A stretch of 64,000 nucleotides of DNA from a virus. The translations under genes were made by a program, and so were the position numbers. The first letter of the stretch is position 1, and every line of letters begins with the position of its first letter. The stretch lies in IMG/VR virus record IMGVR_UViG_3300047510_003155, positions 1 through 64,000 of that record; one strand, given 5' to 3'. Under the pieces are notes generated by a model. The model searched no databases, had not been told where the DNA came from, and saw nothing but the letters and a program-made list of their open reading frames with translations. Shown here in pieces: positions 24,787 to 32,737 of the stretch.

Positions 24787-24888
24787 TCACTTTTTCTTAC
24801 CACCATTTTTTGCTTTTTTCGCAGTCGCATTACCTTGATTTTGTTTTGAAGGTCCTTTCTTGGACTTCTTGTTAGGCGACTTAGACAT
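24787..24888 (-). CDS. Lys-rich 33-aa basic peptide
   Basis: MSKSPNKKSKKGPSKQNQGN start and a KKAKNGGKKK end; about 40 percent Lys. AAGGA lies 8 nt before ATG 24888. Too basic for a membrane; nucleic-acid or ribosome binding possible. First gene of the leftward group, divergent from psbA. Confidence 0.6.
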   Translation of the reverse strand: MSKSPNKKSKKGPSKQNQGNATAKKAKNGGKKK

Positions 24889-24923
24889 TAGTAGTCCTTA
24901 TGATGCAAGAGTATTTAGGGGGG

Positions 24924-24957
24924 TTGACAGGTTCTTCACGAACTGTTATGATAAATA
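24924..24957 (+). promoter_or_regulatory. Hybrid early/late psbA promoter
   Basis: TTGACA 24924-24929, 17 bp, TATGAT 24947-24952 fused with ATAAATA (24951-24957). A leader of about 165 nt follows before psbA. Confidence 0.83.
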
Positions 24958-24958
24958 C

Positions 24959-25121
24959 ATCAACGGGTTAAGAAATGTAACAGGTTCTTAATCTTTGTGC
25001 TCCCGTTAACCGAGACCTATGGGAGGGTAAATCACGTCTCTCATACCCACACTGGAGGGTGGTGTGGGGAATATTGTAACATCCAGAACCCCCTGGACTT
25101 TTACTTACCCTTTAACGAAAA
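24959..25121 (+). promoter_or_regulatory. psbA 5' leader with stem-loops
   Basis: No credible gene. A stem CCCACAC (25046-25052) / GTGTGGG (25062-25068) encloses TGGAGGGTG, and other GC-rich segments nearby are unlike the AT-rich surroundings. May set mRNA stability or translation, as host psbA leaders do. No antisense promoter was identified. Confidence 0.45.
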
Positions 25122-26201
25122 ATGACTGCTACAATTTCACAACAACGTTCTACTTCCACTTGGGATCAATTCTGCGAGTGGGTTACTTCAACGAACAACC
25201 GCCTCTATGTTGGTTGGTTCGGTACTCTGATGATTCCAACGCTGCTTGCCGCAACGATTTGTTTCATCGTCGCCTTCATTGCTGCACCTCCTGTAGACAT
25301 TGACGGCATCCGTGAACCAGTTGCTGGTTCGCTAATGTACGGAAACAACATCATTTCAGGTGCTGTTATTCCTTCAAGCAACGCCATTGGCTTGCACTTT
25401 TATCCCATCTGGGAAGCTGCCTCTCTTGATGAGTGGCTTTACAACGGTGGTCCTTACCAACTGGTAGTCTTCCACTTCCTCATCGGTATTTTCTCTTATA
25501 TGGGACGTGAGTGGGAACTCTCCTATCGTCTTGGTATGCGTCCTTGGATTTGCGTAGCATATTCTGCACCTGTTGCTGCTGCTACTGCTGTTTTCCTGGT
25601 TTATCCTTTCGGTCAAGGTTCTTTCTCTGATGGTATGCCTCTGGGTATCTCTGGTACTTTCAACTATATGCTTGTGTTCCAGGCAGAGCATAACATTCTG
25701 ATGCACCCCTTCCATATGCTTGGAGTTGCTGGTGTCTTCGGTGGTTCTCTGTTCTCTGCGATGCACGGTTCACTGGTGACTTCCTCGCTGGTTCGTGAAA
25801 CCACTGAGAATGAGTCGCAGAACTATGGTTACAAGTTCGGTCAAGAAGAAGAGACTTATAACATCGTTGCCGCACACGGTTACTTTGGTCGTCTGATCTT
25901 CCAATATGCTTCGTTCAACAACTCTCGTTCGCTGCACTTCTTCCTCGCTGCCTGGCCCGTTGTAGGCATCTGGTTCACTGCTCTTGGTGTTTCTACGATG
26001 GCTTTCAATTTGAATGGTTTCAACTTTAATCAAAGTATTGTTGATAGTCAGGGTAAGGTAATCAATACCTGGGCTGATGTACTCAACCGTGCCAATCTCG
26101 GGATGGAGGTGTCCCATGAGAGAAACGCACATAACTTTCCATTGGATCTTGCAAGCGTAGAAGCAACTCCTGTTGCTCTTACCGCTCCTACAATCGGTTG
26201 A
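25122..26201 (+). CDS. psbA: Photosystem II D1 protein
   Basis: 359 aa, full length, uninterrupted (no intron). Carries pheophytin/quinone-binding segments, the Tyr161 region (FPIG...), and C-terminal manganese ligands in [17 protein letters not shown] with the CtpA cleavage after Ala; the tail [14 protein letters not shown] is removed. Replaces host D1 lost to photodamage. Codons are host-like and GC richer. Followed by a terminator then an endonuclease gene. Confidence 0.99.
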   Translation: MTATISQQRSTSTWDQFCEWVTSTNNRLYVGWFGTLMIPTLLAATICFIVAFIAAPPVDIDGIREPVAGSLMYGNNIISGAVIPSSNAIGLHFYPIWEAASLDEWLYNGGPYQLVVFHFLIGIFSYMGREWELSYRLGMRPWICVAYSAPVAAATAVFLVYPFGQGSFSDGMPLGISGTFNYMLVFQAEHNILMHPFHMLGVAGVFGGSLFSAMHGSLVTSSLVRETTENESQNYGYKFGQEEETYNIVAAHGYFGRLIFQYASFNNSRSLHFFLAAWPVVGIWFTALGVSTMAFNLNGFNFNQSIVDSQGKVINTWADVLNRANLGMEVSHERNAHNFPLDLASVEATPVALTAPTIG

Positions 26202-26222
26202 TAAAAACTTCATAAGTTTTTT

Positions 26223-26248
26223 AGAGACCCGAAAGGGTCTCTTTTTTT
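26223..26248 (+). terminator. psbA terminator
   Basis: AGAGACCC / GGGTCTCT stem with GAAA tetraloop and seven T; last T begins TATAAATA. Confidence 0.93.
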
Positions 26249-26255
26249 ATAAATA
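26248..26255 (+). promoter_or_regulatory. Late promoter TATAAATA
   Basis: Exact T4 late -10 element, contiguous with the psbA terminator, 34 nt before ATG 26282. Confidence 0.75.
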
Positions 26256-26281
26256 AGTATAGAAAATAAGCATTACAAAAA

Positions 26282-26653
26282 ATGAAAGTTTGTTCTAAGT
26301 GTAATCAATCTCTACCAGAAAGTTCTTTTCATAAACGAACTTATTCTTCTGGTAGTGTTGGGTTGCAACCAAAATGTAAAAAGTGTTCTACTGAAAATCG
26401 TAGGCAATACTATAAACCTCACGAATTTATGCGTAGGAAGTTCAAACTTACCGAACAGCAATACGCAGAACTTATGAAAAATGAGAACTGTCAGATATGT
26501 AATGTGGAACTAACAAAGAAATGTATAGACCACTGCCACTCTACAAATAAGGTTCGCGGTGTCCTCTGCAATAACTGCAATACTGCACTGGGTCTTGTTG
26601 GAGATAATATTCAAACACTTCAAAAAATGATTGAATATCTAAATGCTTATTGA
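26282..26653 (+). CDS. Endonuclease VII-like HNH/His-Me nuclease
   Basis: 123 aa. N-terminal zinc finger CSKCNQSLPESSF and CKKCSTENRRQYY, then the endonuclease VII core: CQICNVELTKKCIDHCHSTNKVRGVLCNNCNTALG, followed by GDNIQTLQKMIEYLN. Members act as free-standing homing nucleases or resolve branched DNA. Position right after psbA recalls the F-CphI-type gene beside psbA in cyanophage S-PM2, so homing into psbA is plausible. Codon pattern differs from psbA. Confidence 0.85.
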   Translation: MKVCSKCNQSLPESSFHKRTYSSGSVGLQPKCKKCSTENRRQYYKPHEFMRRKFKLTEQQYAELMKNENCQICNVELTKKCIDHCHSTNKVRGVLCNNCNTALGLVGDNIQTLQKMIEYLNAY

Positions 26654-26677
26654 TATAAAACTTAATAACTGATATAA
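26649..26677 (+). promoter_or_regulatory. Promoter for thioredoxin gene
   Basis: TTGATA 26649-26654, 17 bp, TATAAT 26672-26677. Expected start near 26684 falls inside the 5' arm of the next hairpin, so its own RNA lacks a complete terminator. Confidence 0.72.
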
Positions 26678-26678
26678 T

Positions 26679-26706
26679 TAAGAGGGTATAACAACCCTCT
26701 TTTTTT
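26679..26706 (+). terminator. Terminator of endonuclease gene
   Basis: AAGAGGGT / ACCCTCTT stem with ATAACA loop followed by a T-run that ends at the ATG of the thioredoxin gene. Confidence 0.88.
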
Positions 26707-26979
26707 ATGCTTTATCTTTTCTCAAAAACGGAATGCGGTCCTTGTATTCTAGTCAAAAAGTATTTCAAAACGATGAATGACCCAAGGACAGAACAAATTA
26801 AAGAAATTCTTCTTGATGATGGATGTGCCGAAGAAGATCTTCAATTTGCTAAAAAATATGGAGTTACCGCAACTCCTACTCTTCTAGTCATTAAAGATGA
26901 TGAAGTAATCGAAGAGTATATTGGTGGAGTTCCTATTACACAGAACATTACCAAGATTTTAGGTAACTATACTGATTGA
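26707..26979 (+). CDS. Thioredoxin-like protein
   Basis: 90 aa. CGPC active site at residues 10-13 after the strand LYLFSKTE, cis-Pro in VTATPTLLVI, and GGVP loop near the end. Comparable with T4 NrdC-like glutaredoxin/thioredoxins; may reduce ribonucleotide reductase or the peroxiredoxin at 21070. Virtually no leader: the terminator T-run abuts the start codon. Confidence 0.85.
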   Translation: MLYLFSKTECGPCILVKKYFKTMNDPRTEQIKEILLDDGCAEEDLQFAKKYGVTATPTLLVIKDDEVIEEYIGGVPITQNITKILGNYTD

Positions 26980-27009
26980 CTTCCTGATTAAGAAACATTA
27001 CAATAAATA
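26976..27009 (+). promoter_or_regulatory. Hybrid early/late psbD promoter
   Basis: TTGACT 26976-26981, 17 bp, TACAAT 26999-27004, overlapping AATAAATA 27002-27009. Same fused string as at the porin gene; 31 nt from octamer to ATG. Confidence 0.8.
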
Positions 27010-27032
27010 TTACAAATCATTACGGAGGATTG

Positions 27033-28094
27033 ATGGTTTCGTCAACACTTTCACAACCAATTTCACAAAGGGGGTGGTTCGATGTCTTGGATGACTGGCT
27101 TAAACGAGATCGCTTTGTATTTGTGGGCTGGTCTGGACTACTTCTTTTTCCCACTGCTTATTTGGCCCTTGGTGGCTGGCTTACTGGCACAACGTTTGTT
27201 ACAAGCTGGTACACCCACGGGTTGGCGTCTAGTTACCTTGAGGGTGCTAATTTCCTCACAGCAGCTGTTTCGACGCCTGCAGATGCTATGGGTCATTCTC
27301 TTCTTCTACTTTGGGGTCCTGAGTCTCAAGGGGATTTCGTCAGGTGGTGCCAACTTGGGGGACTCTGGACTTTTGTGGCGCTCCACGGAGCCTTCGCTCT
27401 TATAGGTTTTATGCTTCGACAGTTTGAGATTGCTCGTCTTGTAGGCATCCGTCCTTACAATGCAATCGCATTCTCTGGTCCTATCGCTGTATTTGTTTCT
27501 GTATTCCTGATGTATCCACTGGGTCAATCCAGTTGGTTCTTTGCTCCATCCTTTGGTGTTGCTGCTATCTTTAGGTTCCTTCTGTTTCTTCAGGGTTTCC
27601 ACAACTGGACCCTCAACCCCTTCCATATGATGGGAGTTGCTGGTATACTGGGTGGAGCACTGCTCTGTGCGATTCATGGAGCAACTGTAGAAAATACATT
27701 ATTTGAAGATGGCGAACAAGCAAACACTTTCAAGGCATTTGAACCGACTCAAGAGGAAGAGACTTATTCGATGGTTACTGCAAACCGATTCTGGTCGCAG
27801 ATTTTTGGAATTGCTTTTTCCAATAAGCGTTGGTTACATTTTTTCATGCTTTTTGTTCCCGTTATGGGTCTCTGGACTAGTTCTATTGGCATTATTGGTT
27901 TGGCTCTCAATCTTAGGGCCTATGATTTTGTAAGTCAGGAAATTCGTGCTGCGGAAGACCCGGAATTTGAGACATTTTACACAAAAAATATATTATTAAA
28001 CGAAGGCCTCCGTGCTTGGATGGCTCCTACAGATCAACCTCACGAAAACTTCCAGTTTCCTGATGAAATATTGCCGCGAGGAAATGCTTTATGA
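27033..28094 (+). CDS. psbD: Photosystem II D2 protein
   Basis: 353 aa from ATG 27033 (GGAGGA 4 nt upstream; TTG at 27030 is adjacent). D2 hallmarks: [22 protein letters not shown] start, [17 protein letters not shown], chlorophyll/quinone-binding [27 protein letters not shown], and [12 protein letters not shown] end. Pairs with D1 in the photosystem II core. Full length and intact. Own promoter, no terminator seen before the HNH gene. Confidence 0.99.
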   Translation: MVSSTLSQPISQRGWFDVLDDWLKRDRFVFVGWSGLLLFPTAYLALGGWLTGTTFVTSWYTHGLASSYLEGANFLTAAVSTPADAMGHSLLLLWGPESQGDFVRWCQLGGLWTFVALHGAFALIGFMLRQFEIARLVGIRPYNAIAFSGPIAVFVSVFLMYPLGQSSWFFAPSFGVAAIFRFLLFLQGFHNWTLNPFHMMGVAGILGGALLCAIHGATVENTLFEDGEQANTFKAFEPTQEEETYSMVTANRFWSQIFGIAFSNKRWLHFFMLFVPVMGLWTSSIGIIGLALNLRAYDFVSQEIRAAEDPEFETFYTKNILLNEGLRAWMAPTDQPHENFQFPDEILPRGNAL

Positions 28095-28117
28095 TATAAT
28101 TAGTATTACTTGCGGTA

Positions 28118-28702
28118 ATGCTAATGGTTTGGAATAAAGGATTAAAAAATGACCCCCGATTAAAAGGGGGTCGCCCTAAATCAAGTCTCTCATATGTCGG
28201 TCAGACTTGTGGGAGACTTACTATTTTAGAACAGTATAGTGATAAGAAAAGCATTTATTTTAAATGTGAGTGTGAATGTGGTAATATAAAGGACAAAATT
28301 CGTAAGGATTATATAATAGGATCTAAAGCAGAAATAAAATCTTGTGGATGTAGATTAAAAGAACTTCATCAAGAAAGGAGGGAGAAAGGTATTGATGAAG
28401 TATCTGCCATGTGGTCTAGAGCAAAATATAGAGCAAAGCAGAAAGGATTAGACTTCGCAATAGAACAAAAAGATATTATTATTCCAGATAAGTGTCCTCT
28501 TCTTGGAATACCATTAGAATGTCATCGTGGTAAGGGAAGTCAGCAAGGAAATTCTCCATCTTTAGATCGTATTGACCCCTCAAAGGGATACATAAAAGGT
28601 AATGTGTGGGTCATAAGTAATAGAGCAAACACTCTCAAAAATGACGCCACCCTACAAGAACTTCAAACACTTTTAGAAAACCTCAAATTTTATGTCTCAT
28701 AA
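28118..28702 (+). CDS. HNH homing endonuclease
   Basis: 194 aa. N-terminal DNA-binding part with Cys pairs (FKCECECGN ... SCGC), then an HNH-like C-terminal region CPLLGIPLECHRGKGSQQGNS followed by SLDRIDPSKGYIKGNVWVISNRANTLKND, as in many T4-like phage free-standing endonucleases. Located directly after psbD. Start at 28118 or 28124. Its last 11 nt overlap the next small gene. Confidence 0.85.
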   Translation: MLMVWNKGLKNDPRLKGGRPKSSLSYVGQTCGRLTILEQYSDKKSIYFKCECECGNIKDKIRKDYIIGSKAEIKSCGCRLKELHQERREKGIDEVSAMWSRAKYRAKQKGLDFAIEQKDIIIPDKCPLLGIPLECHRGKGSQQGNSPSLDRIDPSKGYIKGNVWVISNRANTLKNDATLQELQTLLENLKFYVS

Positions 28703-28811
28703 CCGCGATTACGAACCTATGGAGCCCTGGGTGGTTTGGGCTGGTGTAGGAATTATGATATTTACAGTTATTGTGTTTGTTGTATTCACTCTTTCGATGA
28801 TGTACTTTTAA
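28692..28811 (+). CDS. 39-aa single-span membrane protein
   Basis: MSHNRDYEPMEPWVVWAGVG then a hydrophobic helix rich in Ile, Phe and Val to the end (SMMYF). The start lies within the HNH gene, showing it was there before the endonuclease arrived or was re-fused after. Near psbD, so a thylakoid role is possible but unsupported. Confidence 0.62.
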   Translation: MSHNRDYEPMEPWVVWAGVGIMIFTVIVFVVFTLSMMYF

Positions 28812-28815
28812 GCAT

Positions 28816-28881
28816 ATGTTCTTCATCCTTACAGTCTTCATACTCTTTGGTATCTTTATGTTTGTAATTTCATTCATATGA
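28816..28881 (+). CDS. Possible 21-aa hydrophobic peptide
   Basis: ATG 28816 opens MFFILTVFILFGIFMFVISF, one all-hydrophobic helix, then stop. No clear ribosome site, so coding is uncertain. It immediately precedes a promoter. Confidence 0.3.
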   Translation: MFFILTVFILFGIFMFVISFI

Positions 28882-28883
28882 TA

Positions 28884-28912
28884 TTGACAACTATGCAAAA
28901 ATCGCATAGAAT
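28884..28912 (+). promoter_or_regulatory. Promoter 1 of 29-kb gene group
   Basis: TTGACA 28884-28889, 17 bp, TAGAAT 28907-28912. Confidence 0.78.
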
Positions 28913-28936
28913 ATCAACACTTCCCACAAATGGGAC

Positions 28937-28965
28937 TTGCGCTATATCTAAAGGTTTGTTATACT
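28937..28965 (+). promoter_or_regulatory. Promoter 2 of 29-kb gene group
   Basis: TTGCGC 28937-28942, 17 bp, TATACT 28960-28965. Tandem with promoter 1, 53 bp apart. Confidence 0.55.
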
Positions 28966-29022
28966 ATGGTCAAGAAAGGGCACCAAGTGTAGTGTCTTTT
29001 TTATGTCCTTTACGATAAAAAA

Positions 29023-29448
29023 ATGAAACCTTTTTCATATTATCAAGAGACTTCGGTATCAATACCAAAGAAAGACGATTATATGACCATCTATTATTAC
29101 CGAAAGGGAGTAATGGTAGGAATGAAAAGACAGTTTGAAGATGATTTTGAACCTCCAAAGGGATGTGTAGAAGAGAAGGTTCTTGATGAGGTTTCATTTA
29201 ATGCTCATATGAAACATTATCATGAAGAAAACAAAAGATTGCAGGATGAGTTTCGTAGAGATCTCATTGAAGAATATGGAATGACAGGGCATCCAAAAGC
29301 AGATAAGATTTTTAATAAGGCTTGGGATATGGGATGCTCTTTGGGTTATCAAGCAATTCAAGATTACTTTGAAGATCTTGTAGAACTATTTGATAAAGAA
29401 CTGGTGATTGACGAAAGCACAAATCTTTTTGAAGTAATGGTCAATTGA
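29023..29448 (+). CDS. Hypothetical protein, 141 aa
   Basis: Unrecognised. Begins MKPFSYYQETSVSIPKKDD with a beta-like N-terminus (TIYYYRKGVMVGMKRQFE), then a helical half (EENKRLQDEFRRDLIEEYG ... DYFEDLVELFDKEL). No catalytic motif. Driven by the tandem promoters upstream; 4-nt overlap with the next gene. Confidence 0.72.
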   Translation: MKPFSYYQETSVSIPKKDDYMTIYYYRKGVMVGMKRQFEDDFEPPKGCVEEKVLDEVSFNAHMKHYHEENKRLQDEFRRDLIEEYGMTGHPKADKIFNKAWDMGCSLGYQAIQDYFEDLVELFDKELVIDESTNLFEVMVN

Positions 29449-29648
29449 TATGGAAAAAAAAACAAAAAGAAATTGTTAGAACCCTTCAAGTTCTATTATG
29501 GTTATGGTTTGGTGTTATGACTTCATTTGTTTCAACTAATGTTGTAAATATTGCAAGACTTGAAACTGAAGTAAAAGTCCTTCACAAGGACATAGAAGAT
29601 TTACAAAATCGCATTATATCCTTAAAGCAACATACTACATCAAAATAA
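29445..29648 (+). CDS. Membrane-anchored coiled-coil protein, 67 aa
   Basis: Basic N-terminus, a membrane helix (LLWLWFGVMTSFVSTNVV at about 18-35), then a coiled coil (LETEVKVLHKDIEDLQNRI). The topology resembles phage spanin or Rz-like or holin-accessory anchors, though no lysis gene is adjacent. Function unknown. Confidence 0.65.
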   Translation: MIWKKKQKEIVRTLQVLLWLWFGVMTSFVSTNVVNIARLETEVKVLHKDIEDLQNRIISLKQHTTSK

Positions 29649-29652
29649 AATT

Positions 29653-29964
29653 ATGTCTCTTACTATTGAACAAATCGAACAACAGATTTCGGATCTCCAA
29701 AAAACTTTGGATGAACTGAAAAACCAAAAACTCAAAGTATCCCGACACTTCTCTGGGCAATACTTTGAACCTTATCAAGGTAGACTGTATAGGCGAATGG
29801 AATCTGACGGAGTACCTCTTTGGGAAACCTATCTTGATATTAAAAAAGAATGGGTTATTCTTGATGCAAAAGAAATGATGGAACTTGAAAAGACTTATTT
29901 AAATGATTGTGTTTCCTTGAATAAGGAACCTTCTTCAGAAAGTCTTGAAGAATTTATGAAATAA
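29653..29964 (+). CDS. Hypothetical protein, 103 aa
   Basis: N-terminal coiled coil (IEQIEQQISDLQKTLDELKNQ) and a short domain with YFEPYQGRLYRRMESDGVP. Soluble. Last gene before the bidirectional terminator at 29970. Not recognised. Confidence 0.7.
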   Translation: MSLTIEQIEQQISDLQKTLDELKNQKLKVSRHFSGQYFEPYQGRLYRRMESDGVPLWETYLDIKKEWVILDAKEMMELEKTYLNDCVSLNKEPSSESLEEFMK

Positions 29965-29969
29965 AAAAT

Positions 29970-29998
29970 AAAGAGTGGTGCTGTAGCATCACTCTTTT
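29970..29998. terminator. Bidirectional terminator
   Basis: AAAGAGTGGTGC / GCATCACTCTTT stem (one G-U) with a TGTA loop, A-rich on the left and T-rich on the right. Separates rightward 29-kb genes from leftward 30-kb genes. Confidence 0.88.
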
Positions 29999-30004
29999 AA
30001 AGTA

Positions 30005-30283
30005 TTAAGATACTGGAGGAATTGGTTCTATTATCGGAACAACATCTGGTGGATTCTTAGAAGATTCTGGAGCAGGATGCATTGATTGATTAATCACAGA
30101 ATCCTGAATTACATCAGTCATATCTCCAAAGTTATTAATACTTTGATCTACATCTGCAATCTGACTATCAATTATATTTTTTTGATAGTTGTAGTATGGA
30201 TTGTAATAATATCTTCTATAATAATAAGGATCAATATTATAATATCTCATATAATAAGGATATGGTTGATAGTGGTATTGCAT
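30005..30283 (-). CDS. Tyrosine-rich protein A, 92 aa
   Basis: Start at ATG 30283 with AGGAG 7 nt upstream. N-terminal about 35 residues are packed with Tyr, Arg, Asn and Pro (MQYHYQPYPYYMRYY), then an acidic linker and a Pro-rich end (PESSKNPPDVVPIIEPIPP). Low-complexity; may be cross-linked, adhesive or aromatic-stacking. Next to a second Tyr-rich gene with almost the same ribosome-binding leader. Confidence 0.7.
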   Translation of the reverse strand: MQYHYQPYPYYMRYYNIDPYYYRRYYYNPYYNYQKNIIDSQIADVDQSINNFGDMTDVIQDSVINQSMHPAPESSKNPPDVVPIIEPIPPVS

Positions 30284-30297
30284 TTTGAATCTCCTAC

Positions 30298-30435
30298 TTA
30301 GTAAGGATAGTACGGATAATAAGGATAATAAGGGCAATATCTATCGTAGTAAGGATAACGCCCATAATAATAAGGATCATAGTAGTCATAGTATCTTCTA
30401 TGGCAATATGGGTAGTAAGGTCTCGGATAGTACAT
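30298..30435 (-). CDS. Tyrosine-rich protein B, 45 aa
   Basis: 23 of 45 residues are Tyr (MYYPRPYYPYCHRRYYDYYD and further PYY repeats). Leader CAGGAGACTCAA-ATG mirrors TAGGAGATTCAAA-ATG of protein A, pointing to duplication. Starts inside the end of the peptidase gene (38-nt overlap), supporting a true gene with coupling. No known family. Confidence 0.65.
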   Translation of the reverse strand: MYYPRPYYPYCHRRYYDYYDPYYYGRYPYYDRYCPYYPYYPYYPY

Positions 30436-31180
30436 TTGAGTCTCCTGTTTGGTTGGATATGTCAAAAGTCCAAATGTCGTATCCTTCTTGTTTGAGGTAT
30501 TCAAAAGGAATCCAACAGTATCCCTTATCCCCCCAGCTAGTTCCAAAACTATTCTTTGCTAAGAATAATCTCTTTTCTAAATCATAACCAACCATACACA
30601 TTGCGTGTCCACCAAGACTTTTTTCTTTTCTGGAAGGAAAATGTATAGTAGAAATACGTTCATTTAGATCCATAAAACTATCATAAATTTGCATTCCAAA
30701 TACAACAGGTTTGTTGTTATTCAGCACTTCAGTAATATAATAAGCACTGATAAGTTTTTGATACTTTAGAACTGTTCTTTTCTTTGCGTCCTCATAGCAT
30801 TCATCTGTTGGACGATCATCAAACTTGTCTAAATCATAAGGCCACAAAGATTCAGAACAAACTCCAAACTTTGCTAACGATTTCAAACCATCTCTGAGAT
30901 AGATTCCATTATCTTCCTGAATATTTCCATACTCAGCACGGGTGTTATAGTAAATAAACAACCGACTGAGATGTGTGAAATACTCTGGATATAATTGGTT
31001 TACTGATAGTTCATATGCATTAGTGAGTGCATTGGAAGAACAACTGCTTAATGAATCTTGCGATTCAACAATCGTATCCCACTCACGAAGATCTACATAT
31101 TCCCGAAAGGAACTTGTACTATCACTTCTATAAATGTAATCTCTTTCATCTGGTTTAGATGGTTTGATGTTGAAGTTCAT
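30398..31180 (-). CDS. Papain-like (C1A) cysteine peptidase
   Basis: 260 aa from ATG 31180, two bases after the previous stop. Complete catalytic set: Gln41-Cys47 in QDSLSSCSSNALTNA, His192 in GGHAMCMVGYD, Asn210 in AKNSFGTSWGDKGYCW. Ends by a short coil. Such peptidases are rare in phages; may process virion proteins of this cluster or host envelope. No signal peptide. Confidence 0.88.
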   Translation of the reverse strand: MNFNIKPSKPDERDYIYRSDSTSSFREYVDLREWDTIVESQDSLSSCSSNALTNAYELSVNQLYPEYFTHLSRLFIYYNTRAEYGNIQEDNGIYLRDGLKSLAKFGVCSESLWPYDLDKFDDRPTDECYEDAKKRTVLKYQKLISAYYITEVLNNNKPVVFGMQIYDSFMDLNERISTIHFPSRKEKSLGGHAMCMVGYDLEKRLFLAKNSFGTSWGDKGYCWIPFEYLKQEGYDIWTFDISNQTGDSNVLSETLLPILP

Positions 31181-31182
31181 TG

Positions 31183-31827
31183 TTATAATTTTGCTGAGAT
31201 AATATACCAATCCCCTTCACGACAAAAAACAGTGATAACGCCATAAGGTGTAGTGATGATGTAATCATCAGCACCATCAATCAATGCTCCATCGGAAGTT
31301 GTGACGGTAACTTTACGATTTCCTAGTGGTGGTCCCATTTCTGCTTTTACAATGATCTCACAACAATCGGTACAGTTTTCAGGTAATGTAATAGTAACAG
31401 GTTCGTTGCTGTTGACGCCGATATAGTAATCATCGCAAGTAGCAGCATAATCATCTGAAACCAAGATGCTTTTGCATTTGCAGGTACACACTCCTGGTTC
31501 CCCTGGGGGCCCCTGTGGTCCTGGTGGTCCTTGCTCCCCTGGAGGACCTTGTTCTCCTGCTTCTCCTGGTTCTCCTTGGGGTCCTGGAGGTCCTGGTGGT
31601 CCCTGCTCTCCTGGAGGTCCTGGTGGACCTGGAGGGCACTCATCGGGGCAGTTATCACCATCTATGACAATATTAATGTTGTCATTTCCACCACCACGAC
31701 TATTCAGCATCTCCGTGATTTCTGCACGAATAGACTGAATGTTTCCAAACAGATTTGGATCATTACTTCTCTGGTATTGTGCCAGAAGATTGTAAAGATC
31801 AATAAGTCTTCTTTCTGCTGAGTCCAT
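31183..31827 (-). CDS. Collagen-like repeat structural protein
   Basis: 214 aa. Helical N-terminus ([16 protein letters not shown]), about 18 Gly-X-Y triplets from residue about 66 ([16 protein letters not shown]), a Cys-rich hinge (CTCKCK), and a beta-rich C-terminal domain. This is a trimeric fibre-type layout. Strong ribosome site GGAGAG before ATG. Likely a virion fibre or decoration protein. Confidence 0.85.
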   Translation of the reverse strand: MDSAERRLIDLYNLLAQYQRSNDPNLFGNIQSIRAEITEMLNSRGGGNDNINIVIDGDNCPDECPPGPPGPPGEQGPPGPPGPQGEPGEAGEQGPPGEQGPPGPQGPPGEPGVCTCKCKSILVSDDYAATCDDYYIGVNSNEPVTITLPENCTDCCEIIVKAEMGPPLGNRKVTVTTSDGALIDGADDYIITTPYGVITVFCREGDWYIISAKL

Positions 31828-31844
31828 AGTTACTCTCCTTTAAA

Positions 31845-31874
31845 AGAAGGGGGAGGAAGGTAAAAACCTCCCCC
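31845..31874 (-). terminator. Leftward terminator after helical protein
   Basis: On the minus strand, GGGGGAGG / CCTCCCCC stem with a 10-nt loop followed by CTTCTTTT. Ends the transcript of the gene at 31894. Confidence 0.8.
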
Positions 31875-31893
31875 TGATAACTACTGAACTAAA

Positions 31894-32721
31894 TCAGCGT
31901 ACAGCATTGCTGGTTGATGACTGACCAACACCAGCCATGGTTCCGAAGTTAACCATACCCTGACGGGTCTCAGCAATCTGACTGTTTAAAGCATTTAACT
32001 GAGAGTTAACTTGTGAAGACAGTGCTGCGAACTGGCTATTGAAGAGACCATCTCTGGCACCCCAATAGTCGTGGCGGCAGTGGTTGAGGTCAGTGTTACG
32101 CTCAATCAGCATACGATTGAGTTCATCATTCTTGAGAGAATTGATGAGGTCACGGGTCTTCTCATTTTCATAAGAAACCTGCTTGCTGAGATCATACTTG
32201 CTCTCAGCAATCTCTTTGCTGAGTTGTGACTGTCCAAGTGCTACAGCAGCAGCAACCTTAGCGGACTCAAGTGCAGCAGCAGTAGCAGTCTTCTCAGTGG
32301 CAAGAAGAATTTCACTGCTGAGTTTCTGAGCAGCAAGGTCTTGAGTTGCTCTTAAAGCAGCAAGATCACGGGATTGATCAAAATCTCTTGCCTGACCAGA
32401 AATATAGAAATCAGTAGCTCTTTGCTGAATTTTATCAGCAGCTTCGTCTACTTTAACTGCTGTGTTATGTCCTACGTTCAGAACATCACGGTTGGTTGCT
32501 TCTGAATGCTCAGCAATAGCGTATCTGGTATCACCAAAACCATTTGCTAATTCTCTACGAATATCGCCTTGACCGATAGCATTAGCATAACGGTTGTCAG
32601 CGGAACGAGTAGCAACATCGTAACGGATCTCACCACGCTCTACAGAACCTTCTCTACGGATGTCTGAGTGCTGTGCTGAGAGTGCTGCCCAAGGATCGGG
32701 CATATAAACTGGATCTGCCAT
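31894..32721 (-). CDS. Long alpha-helical structural protein
   Basis: 275 aa, almost all helix: repeated heptads from about residue 70 to 250, rich in Ala, Gln, Glu, Ser (for example TAAALESAKVAAAVALGQSQ). Short N-terminal patch MADPVYMPDPWAAL. TAGGAG ribosome site. It has an exceptionally long, foldable leader. Likely a virion or scaffold-like component; not recognised. Confidence 0.75.
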   Translation of the reverse strand: MADPVYMPDPWAALSAQHSDIRREGSVERGEIRYDVATRSADNRYANAIGQGDIRRELANGFGDTRYAIAEHSEATNRDVLNVGHNTAVKVDEAADKIQQRATDFYISGQARDFDQSRDLAALRATQDLAAQKLSSEILLATEKTATAAALESAKVAAAVALGQSQLSKEIAESKYDLSKQVSYENEKTRDLINSLKNDELNRMLIERNTDLNHCRHDYWGARDGLFNSQFAALSSQVNSQLNALNSQIAETRQGMVNFGTMAGVGQSSTSNAVR

Positions 32722-32737
32722 TTTTTTCTCCTAAAGG

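Noticed and set aside
24902-24981. Short ORF across the psbA promoter
   Set aside because: It would run over the -35 and -10 elements, lacks a ribosome site and has no sensible composition.
25122-26201. psbA intron as in phage S-PM2
   Set aside because: psbA is continuous from start to stop with normal D1 sequence.
28970-29010. Possible attenuator hairpin (AAAGGGCAC / GTGTCTTT) with T-run
   Set aside because: Stem is bulged and weak; a terminator call would be speculative.
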